The notes beneath the pieces were generated by a model, which saw only the letters and a list, made by a program, of their open reading frames with translations, was not told where the DNA came from and ran no database searches. Below, one piece after another: positions 46,746-56,158 of a stretch of 64,000 nt of DNA. Made by a program: the position numbers and the translations under genes. Position 1 is the first letter of the stretch; each line of letters opens with the position of its first letter. Origin of the DNA: Ostreococcus mediterraneus (lineage: Eukaryota > Chlorophyta > Mamiellophyceae > Mamiellales > Bathycoccaceae); assembly GCA_012295225.1 (NCBI GenBank), contig WMKK01000010.1, positions 248,001 to 312,000 of the forward strand, read 5' to 3'.

Positions 46746-47501
46746 TTACTTTTTCTCGGCGCTCGCGGCGATCAACTCCGGTTTCAACACGCCAATGAAC
46801 GGCAACTCGCGATACCGACCGCCGTAATCCAATCCGTATCCCACTACAAACTCATCAGGGCACATGAATGCGCACGCAATCTTCATATTCTTCTCTTCAA
46901 AGTACTTTGTCGCCTCGGCGTCTCGTCTCGCCGACTTATCCATCAAAGCTATGAGCGCGACTTCTTCCGCACCCGCGGCGTACAACGCCTTCGTCAGCGC
47001 CATAACTGTGCGCCCAGTATCAATGATATCCTCCAAAATACACACCCGCTTCCCCTTCACGTCGCACGCCGGCAATCGTACCTCCACCTCGACGTTCGCG
47101 TCGCTCGTCGTCCCAGCCCCGTACGACGCGCACGTCGCGCACGAAATCACCATCCGCTTATACCCCCGCTGCAGCTCCTCGCGCAGCATGCGCTCCACCG
47201 TGTACACGCTGCGCACAAGATCGCTCGCGAACATCATCGCCCCCGTGGTCACGGGCACGAACACTTCAAAGTCACCCAGGTGCGACACCACGAGCGCCGC
47301 GAGCTGCTCTAGCGCGCCTTCAATCATATTCGCGTCGTACAGCACCGAGCTCACGTCGGGGTCGTCCACGGGCACGCCCGCAACTTTAGGCGTGACGTCG
47401 TCCGCGTCCGGGATGCGCGACATCTCGGTCGGTGCGCGCGCGTCGGTGTGATGGTCGTCGGCGTGCGATGTGAGACCACGTGACAGCACCCGGGTCGTCA
47501 T
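46746..47501 (-). CDS. Hypoxanthine-guanine phosphoribosyltransferase
   Basis: 251 residues from ATG 47501; ATG 47423 gives 225 residues and is the start of clear homology (PDADDVTPKVAG). Type I PRTase fold: FVPVTTGAMMFASDLVR near the N-terminal side, PRPP-binding motif CILEDIIDTGRTVMALTKAL, ALMDKSARR, and DEFVVGYGLDYGGRYRELPF near the C terminus, where Lys/Asp base contacts of HPRT lie. It salvages hypoxanthine and guanine to IMP and GMP. The extra N-terminal 26 residues (MTTRVLSRGLTSHADDHHTD) could be a weak targeting sequence. Divergent from the glutaredoxin gene, 22 bp between the outer starts. Confidence 0.92.
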   Translation of the reverse strand: MTTRVLSRGLTSHADDHHTDARAPTEMSRIPDADDVTPKVAGVPVDDPDVSSVLYDANMIEGALEQLAALVVSHLGDFEVFVPVTTGAMMFASDLVRSVYTVERMLREELQRGYKRMVISCATCASYGAGTTSDANVEVEVRLPACDVKGKRVCILEDIIDTGRTVMALTKALYAAGAEEVALIALMDKSARRDAEATKYFEEKNMKIACAFMCPDEFVVGYGLDYGGRYRELPFIGVLKPELIAASAEKK

Positions 47502-47523
47502 TGTCACACGCGCACCGACCGCG

Positions 47524-48531
47524 ATGTCGCCGGCGCTGATCGAAATCACATCCGTCGAGGCGTACGATGCGTGGATGCGCGCGAATCCGTCGGGGGTGGT
47601 GCACTTTTACGCGTCGTGGTGCGAGCCGTGCGCGGCGATGGATGCGCTGATGACTGAGCTGGCCAAGGCGCACGCGGGCTCGGCGTCGTTCGCGCGGTGC
47701 GATGCCGAAGCGGTGGAGGACGTGTGCGAGCGCGAGGGGGTGTCGAGCGTGCCGTACTTTGTGTTCACGCGCGACGGAAGGCGGGTGGATGCACACGAGG
47801 GCGCGGACGCGGCGGTGGTGACGAATAAGACAAAGCAGTTCTTTCCTCGAACGGCGGCTACGGCGACGATGACGACGACGACGACGACGACGGCCACGAG
47901 CGATGCACTCAACGCGCGTTTGAAGAGCCTGATTGAAAGTCAGCCGGTGGTGGTGTTCATGAAAGGTCACCCCGACGAGCCCAAGTGCGGATTTAGCCGT
48001 AAAGTCGTCGAAGCGCTCAAGACGGCGGGCGTTAAGTTTGGGTCGTTCAACATTCTAGCCGATAACGACGTTAGAGAAGGGCTCAAGGTGTATAGTTCAT
48101 GGCCAAGCTACCCGCAGGTGTACGTTGACGGCGAACTCGTCGGTGGTTGCGACATTATTTTAGAGCTCGCCGAAGCGGGCGAACTGAAGGAGGCGTGCTC
48201 GTCCAAGGAGTCTAAAGTACAAAACGCGATAAACGATAGAATCAAATCCATGTTAGCCGCGCAGGATGTGATTTTGTTCATGAAAGGCACGCGCACCGAG
48301 CCTCGATGCGGGTTCTCCGCCAAGGTTGTGCAAGCCTTGGACGCCATCGGCGTCGAATACGCGACGTTTGATATTCTTCAAGACGAGCCCATACGACAAG
48401 GGCTCAAAGAATATTCGCAATGGCCAACGTACCCACAATGCTTTTACAAATCCGAGCTCATCGGTGGGTGCGACATTATTTTGGAAATGGCTGCCGAAGG
48501 CTCGCTCGCTGCCGAGCTCGGAATGAAATGA
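47524..48531 (+). CDS. Monothiol glutaredoxin, GRX3/GRXS17 (PICOT) type
   Basis: 335 residues in three modules: an N-terminal thioredoxin-like domain (about 1-105) and two monothiol glutaredoxin domains (about 130-225 and 240-335). Each Grx domain carries CGFS (PKCGFSRKV; PRCGFSAKV), the Lys in VFMKG/LFMKG, the SWPSYPQVYV/QWPTYPQCFY glutathione site and GGCDIILE. These proteins bind [2Fe-2S] clusters with glutathione and supply cytosolic iron-sulfur assembly and redox regulation. The thioredoxin-like active site reads ASWCEPCAAM, a full CxxC, where homologues often have only one Cys. A short Thr run from a GAC microsatellite separates modules 1 and 2. Confidence 0.93.
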   Translation: MSPALIEITSVEAYDAWMRANPSGVVHFYASWCEPCAAMDALMTELAKAHAGSASFARCDAEAVEDVCEREGVSSVPYFVFTRDGRRVDAHEGADAAVVTNKTKQFFPRTAATATMTTTTTTTATSDALNARLKSLIESQPVVVFMKGHPDEPKCGFSRKVVEALKTAGVKFGSFNILADNDVREGLKVYSSWPSYPQVYVDGELVGGCDIILELAEAGELKEACSSKESKVQNAINDRIKSMLAAQDVILFMKGTRTEPRCGFSAKVVQALDAIGVEYATFDILQDEPIRQGLKEYSQWPTYPQCFYKSELIGGCDIILEMAAEGSLAAELGMK

Positions 48532-48587
48532 AAACTCACTCTACGGTTTTGATATATGCGTACAACAACAGACTATTTTATTCTCTA

Positions 48588-49217
48588 CTACGTCCCGGCG
48601 CCCTCGCCAGGCATCCACCGCATGTACGTCGCCCCCGACTCGTCGTCATCGTAATCCATGCCCTCAAAAAAATTCCTCAGCTCCCCCGGAACGCGCGCAC
48701 CGACGTCATAAATCTCCCTCGTTGCGAGCGCGTCGCCGAGCGCGCGCGCCGTCCGCGTCCCCACGCCTCGCCTCCTCAAATCCTCCCTCACGCACACCCT
48801 CTCCACCGTCGCCACCATCGACCCATCACTCGCCGCGTACGCATACGCCACAACTTCCCCAGACCCATCCCTCGCGCACACGAACACGCGTTGCGCCTCG
48901 GGCGCCCGCAACGCGCGCTCCAACGCCTTCGCGTCCCACGCGCTCCCCACCCCTTCGCACGCACTCATCGCCCGCGCCAACGCCTCCGCGCCCTCGCGCG
49001 CGTCCTCTGCCGACACCACGTGCGTGGTCACGCGCGCGCGCGTCCGGCGCGCCCACGACGACGACGACGACGACGACGCGGTCGCCGCGCGCCGTGGACA
49101 CTTTTTCACACATCTCGCCCGCGTCGCCCGCGCGCCGGTCGCGCGCATCGCCGATCCGCCGCGGACGCGCGCGCGCGTCGCAGACGACGACGCGGGCGAC
49201 GACGACGCCGTCGCCAT
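48588..49217 (-). CDS. GNAT-family N-acetyltransferase, probably plastid
   Basis: 209 residues. MATASSSPASSSATRARVRG and the following Arg/Ser-rich stretch look like a plastid transit peptide. The GNAT domain (about 85-205) has the substrate strand QRVFVCARDGSGEVVAYAYA, the acetyl-CoA loop ERVCVREDLRRRGVGTRTAR and the final FFEGMDYDDDE...YMRWMP. Plant plastid GNATs acetylate protein N termini and lysines, a reasonable guess here. An in-frame ATG at 49340 exists but lies inside the promoter region with a G-box and CCAAT element. Confidence 0.8.
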   Translation of the reverse strand: MATASSSPASSSATRARVRGGSAMRATGARATRARCVKKCPRRAATASSSSSSSWARRTRARVTTHVVSAEDAREGAEALARAMSACEGVGSAWDAKALERALRAPEAQRVFVCARDGSGEVVAYAYAASDGSMVATVERVCVREDLRRRGVGTRTARALGDALATREIYDVGARVPGELRNFFEGMDYDDDESGATYMRWMPGEGAGT

Positions 49218-49660
49218 CGCGCGCGCGCGCGCCGCCCGCCGCGTCGCCGTCGCGCGGCGTCGGTCACTGCGGTCGCGCCACGCAAAAAGTATCCACGTGG
49301 CACCCTCCTCTCCCCCCATAGGGACACATTGACCAATCATGACTCAAAGGAAACAAAATCCATCATGATATTCAAACCTTCTGGGGGTCCAACGATCCGG
49401 AATATTCCACACAGCGCGACGCCGCGACGCCGCGTACGCTCGATCGCTTCGCGTCGTCGACGTGGGCAGTGGTTAGCTTTATCACACGCGTGTCTGCGTC
49501 GTGCTGGTTCGCGGTGCGACGCGCGCGGGGGTGATTTGAACAGCCTGGAGGTCGGATCGTCGTTGAACGGTCGTGTGCGTCGATTTGATTGACTCACCAG
49601 TGCGCGCGTACGGAGGGTTGCGTGGTTTATATATCGGACGACGACGACGCGACGTACGCC
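49218..49660. promoter_or_regulatory. Divergent promoter with G-box, CCAAT and HSE-like motifs
   Basis: 443 bp between the GNAT gene (minus) and the Ca2+-ATPase (plus), large for this genome. Seen: palindromic CACGTG G-box (49294-49299), CCAAT (49333-49337) and GGAATATTCC (49399-49408), which fits the heat-shock element core nGAAnnTTCn. No ORF is supported. These elements would be compatible with stress-responsive control of either gene; function is inferred from motif match only. Confidence 0.45.
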
Positions 49661-52600
49661 ATGGGTGGGATAAATGCGGCGACGCTCGAGGCGTTCGTCA
49701 CGGATCGGGATGTGAAGGCGCTCGCGGAGACGTCGACGGAGACGCTCGCGTTGTTTTTGAAAACGGATTTAAAGAAGGGTTTGTGCAACAACGAGTGGGC
49801 GAGCGAGGAGCGTAAAGCGTTGTATGGTGTGAATGAGTTTGAGTACCCGCCGCCGAAAACTTTCTTGCAATTGTGTAACGATGCGCTCGGGGATTTGACG
49901 GTGCGGATTTTGATCGGCGCGTCCATCATTTCTCTCGGAGTGGGGGCGGGGATGCCGTCGCATCGAGCAGAGTATGGATATTTGGAAGGGATTGCGATTA
50001 TCATTGTCGTGTTCGTCGTGGTTTTCATGCAAGCGTACATTGATTACGTCAAGGAGCTAAAGTTTCGTCAGTTGAACTCGATCAAGGACAACTACACGGT
50101 CAAAGTGATTCGCGACGGCGAAAGTAAAGCTGTGTCGGCGGGCGAAGTCGTCGTCGGTGACTTGGTGCAGCTCGCGGCTGGAGATAAAGTCCCTGCAGAT
50201 GCGGTTTTCATCGAAGGGTCAAAGTTCAAGGCGAACGAAGCGGCGATGACAGGAGAACCCTTGGATATTTCAAAGTCGCGCGACAAGGACCCGTTCGTGT
50301 TGAGCGGTACGTCCATTTCCGAAGGTTCTGGTACGGCGATGATCATCTGCGTCGGCTCTCGCTCGCAATGGGGGGTGATTCTTAAAACTTTGATCGTCGA
50401 ACCGAGCGACACGCCCCTTCAAGAGCGTCTCGAACGCTTGGTGTTGCAAATCGGTAACTTTGGCATAGGCGCCGCGGTTCTCACCTTTTTGGCGAGCATG
50501 ATTCGCTGGTGCGTCAACGGCAAATCCAACGGCTGGGACGCGACGCTTATCTTGGATTACTTGATCAACGCCGTGACCATTGTAGTCGTTGCCATTCCTG
50601 AAGGTTTGCCGTTGGCCATTACTCTCGGTTTGGCGTTTGCCATGCGTAAAATGATGGGCGATCAAAACCTCGTGCGCCGGCTTGAGGCGTGCGAAACCAT
50701 GGGTAGCGCCACGCAACTCAACGCCGATAAAACTGGTACCCTCACACAGAACAGAATGACTGTCACTGAAGCTTGGATTGATGGCAAAGAGTACAGCCAA
50801 ATGCCGCCGCCGGGTTTGAGCGCGGCGTACTCTGACATGTTGTGCCAATCCATGGCGTGCAACTCCGACGCCAACTTGAGCCGCAAGGACAATGGCACGG
50901 TCGAACACCTCGGGAGCAAGACTGAATGTGCGTTGCTTCAGCTCGTAGAGCAGCTCCAACCGCCTTCAGGGACGCATCAATCATACATTGAGTTGCGCGA
51001 GAAGTTTCCAGAAGCGCAGCGATACCATTTCACCTCTGCGCGCAAGCGCATGTCAACCGCCATCGTCAACGGCTCTGGGTCGCGTTTACACGTCAAAGGC
51101 GCTTCCGAAATCGTCGTTAAACTGTGTACAAAAGTCATGGGTGCCGATGGCAAGGTCAGCACATTGACGCCGCAAAAGCTCAAGGATGCGGAAGCTGCCA
51201 TCGAGCACTTTGCCCGACGTGGTCTGCGCACATTGTGCATCGCGTACATGGACACGCCCACTGCCCCTAGCAAGCTTGGCGAAACCGCCCCAGAGCGTGA
51301 CTTGACGCTGCTTGCAATCACTGGCATCAAGGATCCGATTCGCCCCGAGACGGCTGAAGCTGTTGCGCTGCTTCGTGGCGCCGGCGTAACCGTGCGCATG
51401 GTGACCGGGGACAACGCCATCACCGCTGAAGCTATCGCACGTGAGGCGGGTATCCTAGTCGATGGCGATGACGGATTGGTGCTAGAGGGTCCAGTTTTCC
51501 GTAAGATGTCCGATCACGAGAAGGAAGCCGTCGCGATGCGTATTCGCGTCCTCGCGCGTTCATCCCCTTCGGACAAGCTCGTGCTTTGCAACTTGCAAAG
51601 ATCTCTCGGCGAAGTCGTCGCGGTCACCGGTGACGGCACCAACGATGCCCCAGCGTTGAAGGATGCCGATGTCGGATTTGCGCTCGGCATTGCTGGTACA
51701 GAAATAGCAAAAGAGGCATGCGACATCGTCATTCTCGATGATAACATCAAGTCCATGGCCAAGGCTGTGCTTTGGGGTCGTAACGTGTATCAGTCGATCC
51801 GAAAGTTTTTACAGTTCCAGCTCGTCGTCAACGTCGTCGCAGTGAGCTTGAATCTAATTGCTGCCATTGCCGGGATTAAAGAGCTTCCGCTCGCGGCAGT
51901 GCCTCTGCTCTGGGTCAACATGATCATGGACTCCATGGGGGCGCTCGCGCTCGCCACTGAACCTCCATCGCCAGAGCTGATGAAGCGCAAGCCGTTTGGC
52001 CGCACCGCACCTCTCATCAACAAGCAAATGTGGCGAAACATCATTGGCGTCTCCGTGTACCAATTAACGGTGTGCTTGGTGTTTATGTTTGCCGGCGCGG
52101 ATCTGCTTGACATGAAATGCCCCATCGTGGCTGCCACTGCCACAGTTGCTGCGCATGAAGACTGCCACCACAGAGATTTAGAGCTCAACGGTTTCATCTT
52201 CAACGCCTTTGTCTTTATGCAGGTGTTTTCTGAACTCAACTCTCGTCGCATCGCCGACGTTAACGTTTTCGCGGAAATCACAAAATCTCCCATTTTCTGC
52301 GGTATCTTGGCCCTCACCGTGGCTGTGCAAGCGCTCTTTATCGAGGCCGTCGGGAGCACGGTTGTCGGTCCAGCGATTGGGTTCGTGTCTCAAAACACAA
52401 AGGAGTGGATCACCGCCATCATTCTCGGCGTCATCATCCTTCCGGTGGGTTTCTTTGTCAGACTGTTACCGCTCGAGTGGTTCCCGGGTATGACGGATGA
52501 GGAAAGCAACGCGAAAGCTATGGCGGCGTCTAAAGCCGCAGTATTGGCGGCGCAGGCGCGAGTTGACGCCGCGGAGCAAGCAATTGATATGGGTCCGCCA

Positions 52601-52825
52601 AGACCGAGCGAAGAACGACGGTCTCTCGGCCTCGGCGCCATTGGTGAAAGCCTCGTCGCCTCACGACTTCATTCGCGTCAAAGTCGACTTTCCGATGCGT
52701 CGTCGAGCACTGTTGAGGGTCCACCAAGCAAGTCATTTAAAATTTTCGCGCACGCCGTCATCGCCGCTGGTCGATTGAAGAATACTGCCACAAATGGTGG
52801 CGTTAAATCGGCTGAAGAGGCTTAA
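49661..52825 (+). CDS. Type IIB (PMCA-like) Ca2+-transporting P-type ATPase
   Basis: 1054 residues. N-terminal helical region, then the actuator domain with VVVGDLVQLAAGDKVPADAV and the NEAAMTGEP loop. Membrane helix 4 carries the ion-site motif VVAIPEGLPLAITLGLAFAM. The phosphorylation motif is ADKTGTLTQNRMTV (Asp356), the nucleotide domain has FTSARKRMSTAIV and HVKGASEIV, and the hinge has VAVTGDGTNDAPALKDADVG. Helix 6 has LLWVNMIMDSMGALALATEP. It exports Ca2+ at the plasma membrane or vacuole. The basic C-terminal tail (SKSFKIFAHAVIAAGRLKNT) may be a calmodulin-binding autoinhibitory helix, in the C-terminal place used by animal rather than plant enzymes. ATG 49661 is the first in frame. 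Confidence 0.95.
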   Translation: MGGINAATLEAFVTDRDVKALAETSTETLALFLKTDLKKGLCNNEWASEERKALYGVNEFEYPPPKTFLQLCNDALGDLTVRILIGASIISLGVGAGMPSHRAEYGYLEGIAIIIVVFVVVFMQAYIDYVKELKFRQLNSIKDNYTVKVIRDGESKAVSAGEVVVGDLVQLAAGDKVPADAVFIEGSKFKANEAAMTGEPLDISKSRDKDPFVLSGTSISEGSGTAMIICVGSRSQWGVILKTLIVEPSDTPLQERLERLVLQIGNFGIGAAVLTFLASMIRWCVNGKSNGWDATLILDYLINAVTIVVVAIPEGLPLAITLGLAFAMRKMMGDQNLVRRLEACETMGSATQLNADKTGTLTQNRMTVTEAWIDGKEYSQMPPPGLSAAYSDMLCQSMACNSDANLSRKDNGTVEHLGSKTECALLQLVEQLQPPSGTHQSYIELREKFPEAQRYHFTSARKRMSTAIVNGSGSRLHVKGASEIVVKLCTKVMGADGKVSTLTPQKLKDAEAAIEHFARRGLRTLCIAYMDTPTAPSKLGETAPERDLTLLAITGIKDPIRPETAEAVALLRGAGVTVRMVTGDNAITAEAIAREAGILVDGDDGLVLEGPVFRKMSDHEKEAVAMRIRVLARSSPSDKLVLCNLQRSLGEVVAVTGDGTNDAPALKDADVGFALGIAGTEIAKEACDIVILDDNIKSMAKAVLWGRNVYQSIRKFLQFQLVVNVVAVSLNLIAAIAGIKELPLAAVPLLWVNMIMDSMGALALATEPPSPELMKRKPFGRTAPLINKQMWRNIIGVSVYQLTVCLVFMFAGADLLDMKCPIVAATATVAAHEDCHHRDLELNGFIFNAFVFMQVFSELNSRRIADVNVFAEITKSPIFCGILALTVAVQALFIEAVGSTVVGPAIGFVSQNTKEWITAIILGVIILPVGFFVRLLPLEWFPGMTDEESNAKAMAASKAAVLAAQARVDAAEQAIDMGPPRPSEERRSLGLGAIGESLVASRLHSRQSRLSDASSSTVEGPPSKSFKIFAHAVIAAGRLKNTATNGGVKSAEEA

Positions 52826-53001
52826 ACGACAAATTAGTCTTCTGCCTTTGCACCCGCGCGAAGGTTTACCGTCGTGTAGTCTTCTATGTTAAATAAAGCT
52901 GGCCATTTTCCTCACCTTCAGAGCTGGCGTGCTCGTCATCATTCCATTTAAAGCGCGCCAGACGCGCACCTCCATCAACCTCCAACCGACGCCCTCACAC
53001 C

Positions 53002-54585
53002 ATGCCGCACGCCGTGGCCGTCGCCCCAGACGCCCCGGCGCGGCTGGGTAAACGCATGGTGTCCGTCGCCCTGCTCTTCTTCAGCCTCGCGCTCGTGTTC
53101 GGCCTCCTCGCCGAGTCAAAGGATTTTATTCTTCGCATCGAGGCGAAAGACTCCACGTGGACAAAGTGCGCGTCATCGTCGATATCGCCCACGACGAACG
53201 TGTTCGGGTACGACTGGGAGGTGTCTTACGTTGATGATGGTCCACATCACGCATTTGCGCCCGCGGTGCGCGTGACGGCGAAAAAAGCGGGCGGCGGAAC
53301 GCTCGCGTTGTTTGGAGGCATGAAAGTCTACGCCGTCGACGCGTTTCTCGCGAGGGACGGTTCGAGCGCGATGCGGCTCGAACAACGCGTGTTTAGAGGA
53401 TTTGGGAAGAATTTACCGAACGGCGGAGACACGCGGGAGTCGCTAGTAGAGCTTGCGGCGCCGGCGCGTGCGCTGGCGGCGAAAGTTGGGGAGGCGCCCA
53501 CGTTGGAGCTCGTCGTACGCGTGCGCGTATGGAATAATCCGTTGCACGTCGTATTCAAGGATGACGTGCTCGAAGTGCTTAGTATTGTCGGTACGACGTC
53601 TTGGTGCTTAGTTTTAGTGTTGCACATTCTTAGGGCGCTTCGAATGGAGGCTTCAAAACATCGAGCGGGACGAAAACGACAGTTGATGAGGCACGAAATC
53701 GCGCACGACGCGCACGCCATGGCGCCCGCGTCGACGCCATTTAGTAGTGTATATTTAGCGGCTTCCATCGCATCGGCGCCATGGCGAGCGACGATGGTGA
53801 TGCTCAACGTCCCTTTGTCTGCGTTGGACTCGGTGTTGGAGACGCTCGTCGATGTCTTGGTGGAGAGTTTTAATTTGTGCTGGATTCTAGCGCTTTTGCT
53901 CATGCCCGCGAGGGCGAAAGCTGACACGGAAGAGCAGCAACGCGTTGCACCGCATGGAGCACAACATGGTGCGAAATCAAGGAAACACCGGACCAAGCAC
54001 ATTGGACACGTCAATAGCCCGCCTCGAAAGCCTTCCGTCGTCTCAGTGCGGCACGCGCGTAACGAGTCAGAAGACATTACGAGCAAACGTCTCATCGTGC
54101 CTGAAGAAACCATCAAAGCAGATCGCCAGCGAGCCGAACGAGAAGCTGCAGAAGCCCGTCAGCACGCGGAGGCACAAATGCGTTCAAAAGCCAAGTACAA
54201 GGGCATCATCGACATGCGTCTACGCGATTCAAGCGTCGACGTACAAACTGACGCCGCGACACCGCGCGGCGACATATTCGCAAACATTCCGGGATTATCG
54301 GCGGCGTCACGTCGGCGCAAGCCTTCGTGGTCGGCAACGATCGTTCATGTTGATGACAATGACGCCGAGCGCGTGGTATCTCACTCACGTCAATCGAGTG
54401 CAGAACTTCATGCTCGACAAAATTCACTCGTGCATCACGTACTTCACGCCATCGAGGACCTCGAGCTTCCTCCAGATTCAAAAACTCAAGTTGGCGTCCC
54501 GGAATCACCCAAGTCGCCGCCATCAAAATCAACGCTCGATGCGAGCTTTACAGCACTCTGGGACGCCGCCGCGGGCGTTCTGTAA
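53002..54585 (+). CDS. Unknown multi-helix membrane protein
   Basis: 527 residues. Membrane helix 1 (VSVALLFFSLALVFGLLAES) is followed by a beta-rich domain of about 170 residues (VFGYDWEVSYVDDGPHHAFA; GGGTLALFGGMKVYAVDAFL). Helix 2 is at about 193-211 (VLSIVGTTSWCLVLVLHILR), with one or two more near 240-300 (FNLCWILALLLMP). A long cytosolic tail rich in Ser, Arg and His follows, with a helical stretch (KADRQRAEREAAEARQHAEA). No family recognised. The tail is probably phosphoregulated, with many SP and RxxS sites. Confidence 0.65.
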   Translation: MPHAVAVAPDAPARLGKRMVSVALLFFSLALVFGLLAESKDFILRIEAKDSTWTKCASSSISPTTNVFGYDWEVSYVDDGPHHAFAPAVRVTAKKAGGGTLALFGGMKVYAVDAFLARDGSSAMRLEQRVFRGFGKNLPNGGDTRESLVELAAPARALAAKVGEAPTLELVVRVRVWNNPLHVVFKDDVLEVLSIVGTTSWCLVLVLHILRALRMEASKHRAGRKRQLMRHEIAHDAHAMAPASTPFSSVYLAASIASAPWRATMVMLNVPLSALDSVLETLVDVLVESFNLCWILALLLMPARAKADTEEQQRVAPHGAQHGAKSRKHRTKHIGHVNSPPRKPSVVSVRHARNESEDITSKRLIVPEETIKADRQRAEREAAEARQHAEAQMRSKAKYKGIIDMRLRDSSVDVQTDAATPRGDIFANIPGLSAASRRRKPSWSATIVHVDDNDAERVVSHSRQSSAELHARQNSLVHHVLHAIEDLELPPDSKTQVGVPESPKSPPSKSTLDASFTALWDAAAGVL

Positions 54586-54661
54586 AACACTTTGTTATTG
54601 TACGTAAAAATCCAACTGTGCCTTGCTCAAGCCGTGACGCCATTTGCGCACACGCACCAAA

Positions 54662-55693
54662 ATGCGTCTTCGCGTCCGAGATCCCGATGGTGGACAACAC
54701 GCGCTAAACATCGACGACGACGCATCATTGGCGTCGTTGAAAGCGTCCATCGAAGCGTGCACGGGTATCCCGACGTCGACGCAGCAGCTGTTGACTGGCT
54801 TCCCACCAAAGCAGTTGGACGTTGCCGACGACGCGCCGTGCTCGAGGTGCGTGCAGTCGGGTGAGACTATTCAAGTGCGATGCGGCGCGGTGGCGGTGAC
54901 GGCGGTGGAACTCGAACCGCACGATGCCGTGCCGAGTTCGACATACGACGCGATGTCCTCGATGGATGAAGATGAGGCGCTCGCGCGCGCGCTGGCGTTG
55001 AGCATGAACGCCGACGAGCACGCGGCGGCGTCTACGGCTGACAACTCCAACGGCGATGCAGGCGTCGATCGGGCGTATGTCGTTCGTCGAGTGATCGCGA
55101 GCGATAATAGTTGTTTGTTCAACGCCGTGGGATATTGCGTGAAGCGTACCTTGAGCGAGGCGCCAGCGCTCCGTCGCGCCGTTGTCGATGCCGTGAACGC
55201 CGAACCTGAGACGTTCAACGAAGCGTTTCTTGGAAAACCGCCTCGGGAGTACACGGAGTGGATTGCAAAGCCCAAATCGTGGGGTGGGCAGGTGGAGTTG
55301 TTCATCTTGAGTTCTTTTTACGGCGTAGAAATCGCGGCGTACGATATTCAAACCGAGCGTTGCGATGTATACGGTCAAGACAAAGGATACGATTCTAGAA
55401 TCATGGTATTGTACGATGGATTGCACTACGACGCGATGGTACTGAATCCATCACCATTGGGCACGGATGATGCCAAGGACATCACGCGCGTGTCCACGTC
55501 GGATGCATCGCGTCTCGACGGCGTTGACGCAAAGGCTCGCGCCTTTGTCAAGGGTCAACACGACGCGCGCTCATTCACCGACACCGCCAATTTTAGCCTT
55601 CGATGTTTGGTGTGCCAGTGCGGCTTGAAAGGTCAAAAAGAAGCCGTCGAGCACGCAAAATCTACCGGCCACGCGAATTTCGGCGAATACTAA
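54662..55693 (+). CDS. OTU1/YOD1-type deubiquitinase
   Basis: 343 residues with the YOD1 architecture. An N-terminal ubiquitin-like/UBX-like domain (MRLRVRDPDGGQHALNIDDD, 1-80) would dock to Cdc48/p97. A ubiquitin-interacting-motif-like helix follows (DEDEALARALALSMNADEH, about 99-117). The OTU protease domain has catalytic Cys in IASDNSCLFNAVGYC and His in LYDGLHYDAMVLNP, with GGQVELFILSSFYGVEIAAY between. A C-terminal C2H2 zinc finger closes the protein (CLVCQCGLKGQKEAVEH...H). Role: trimming ubiquitin from ERAD substrates at p97. Confidence 0.93.
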   Translation: MRLRVRDPDGGQHALNIDDDASLASLKASIEACTGIPTSTQQLLTGFPPKQLDVADDAPCSRCVQSGETIQVRCGAVAVTAVELEPHDAVPSSTYDAMSSMDEDEALARALALSMNADEHAAASTADNSNGDAGVDRAYVVRRVIASDNSCLFNAVGYCVKRTLSEAPALRRAVVDAVNAEPETFNEAFLGKPPREYTEWIAKPKSWGGQVELFILSSFYGVEIAAYDIQTERCDVYGQDKGYDSRIMVLYDGLHYDAMVLNPSPLGTDDAKDITRVSTSDASRLDGVDAKARAFVKGQHDARSFTDTANFSLRCLVCQCGLKGQKEAVEHAKSTGHANFGEY

Positions 55694-56158
55694 ACGCCTC
55701 TCCAGAGCGCCAAGTCGCCGCACTCGATCGCGTCAACCGTTACCACATCGTTGTAAGCACGCACGCATTGTATTTTCATTTTATTTCATCCCACCCGATT
55801 CTCGTCTCGTCTCGTGTTTTTGCGTTGTGCGATACAGACGCTCAAAACATCCTTCAGAGCAGCCGCTCGCCCGAGACAGCTCAAAATTCAAAATTTGAAG
55901 TCCCGTTTGGGAGATTTGCGCTCAACGTCACTCGCTGACGCGCGCACGAGCACGCATCGCGCACGCATCGCGCGCAAACGCACGCGTGATCACATCTGCA
56001 TCGCTCGAAGTGCACGGCACACGCGCGCTCGGTGACGACGCTGGCGCGGCGGGAGATTGGATTTAAATTCAAAATCTGGCGGGAAACACCGCGCGCGAAT
56101 CGCTCCGCACTCTTTGACGTGTGACGCGCGCAGGGCGCTGGGGTAGACGACGCGCACG
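55694..56158. other. SMC3 upstream region
   Basis: 465 bp between OTU1 and SMC3 without a credible gene. It is locally AT-richer (55760-55920) than its surroundings and contains the E2F-type site listed separately, about 75 bp before the SMC3 start. A second GGCGGGAGA at about 56047-56055 is similar. Confidence 0.5.
56077..56086 (+). promoter_or_regulatory. E2F/DP binding site in the SMC3 promoter
   Basis: TGGCGGGAAA preceded by TC, matching the E2F consensus on this strand, located 73-82 bp upstream of the SMC3 ATG. Cohesin genes are S-phase regulated and E2F-controlled in plants and animals, and this alga's relatives carry E2F/DP/RB genes. The regulatory role is inferred. Confidence 0.6.

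Noticed and set aside
53945-54607. Plus-strand frame of 220 codons inside the unknown membrane protein gene
   Set aside because: Alternate frame of the gene at 53002-54585 with low-complexity Arg/Ser/Thr content and no motifs.
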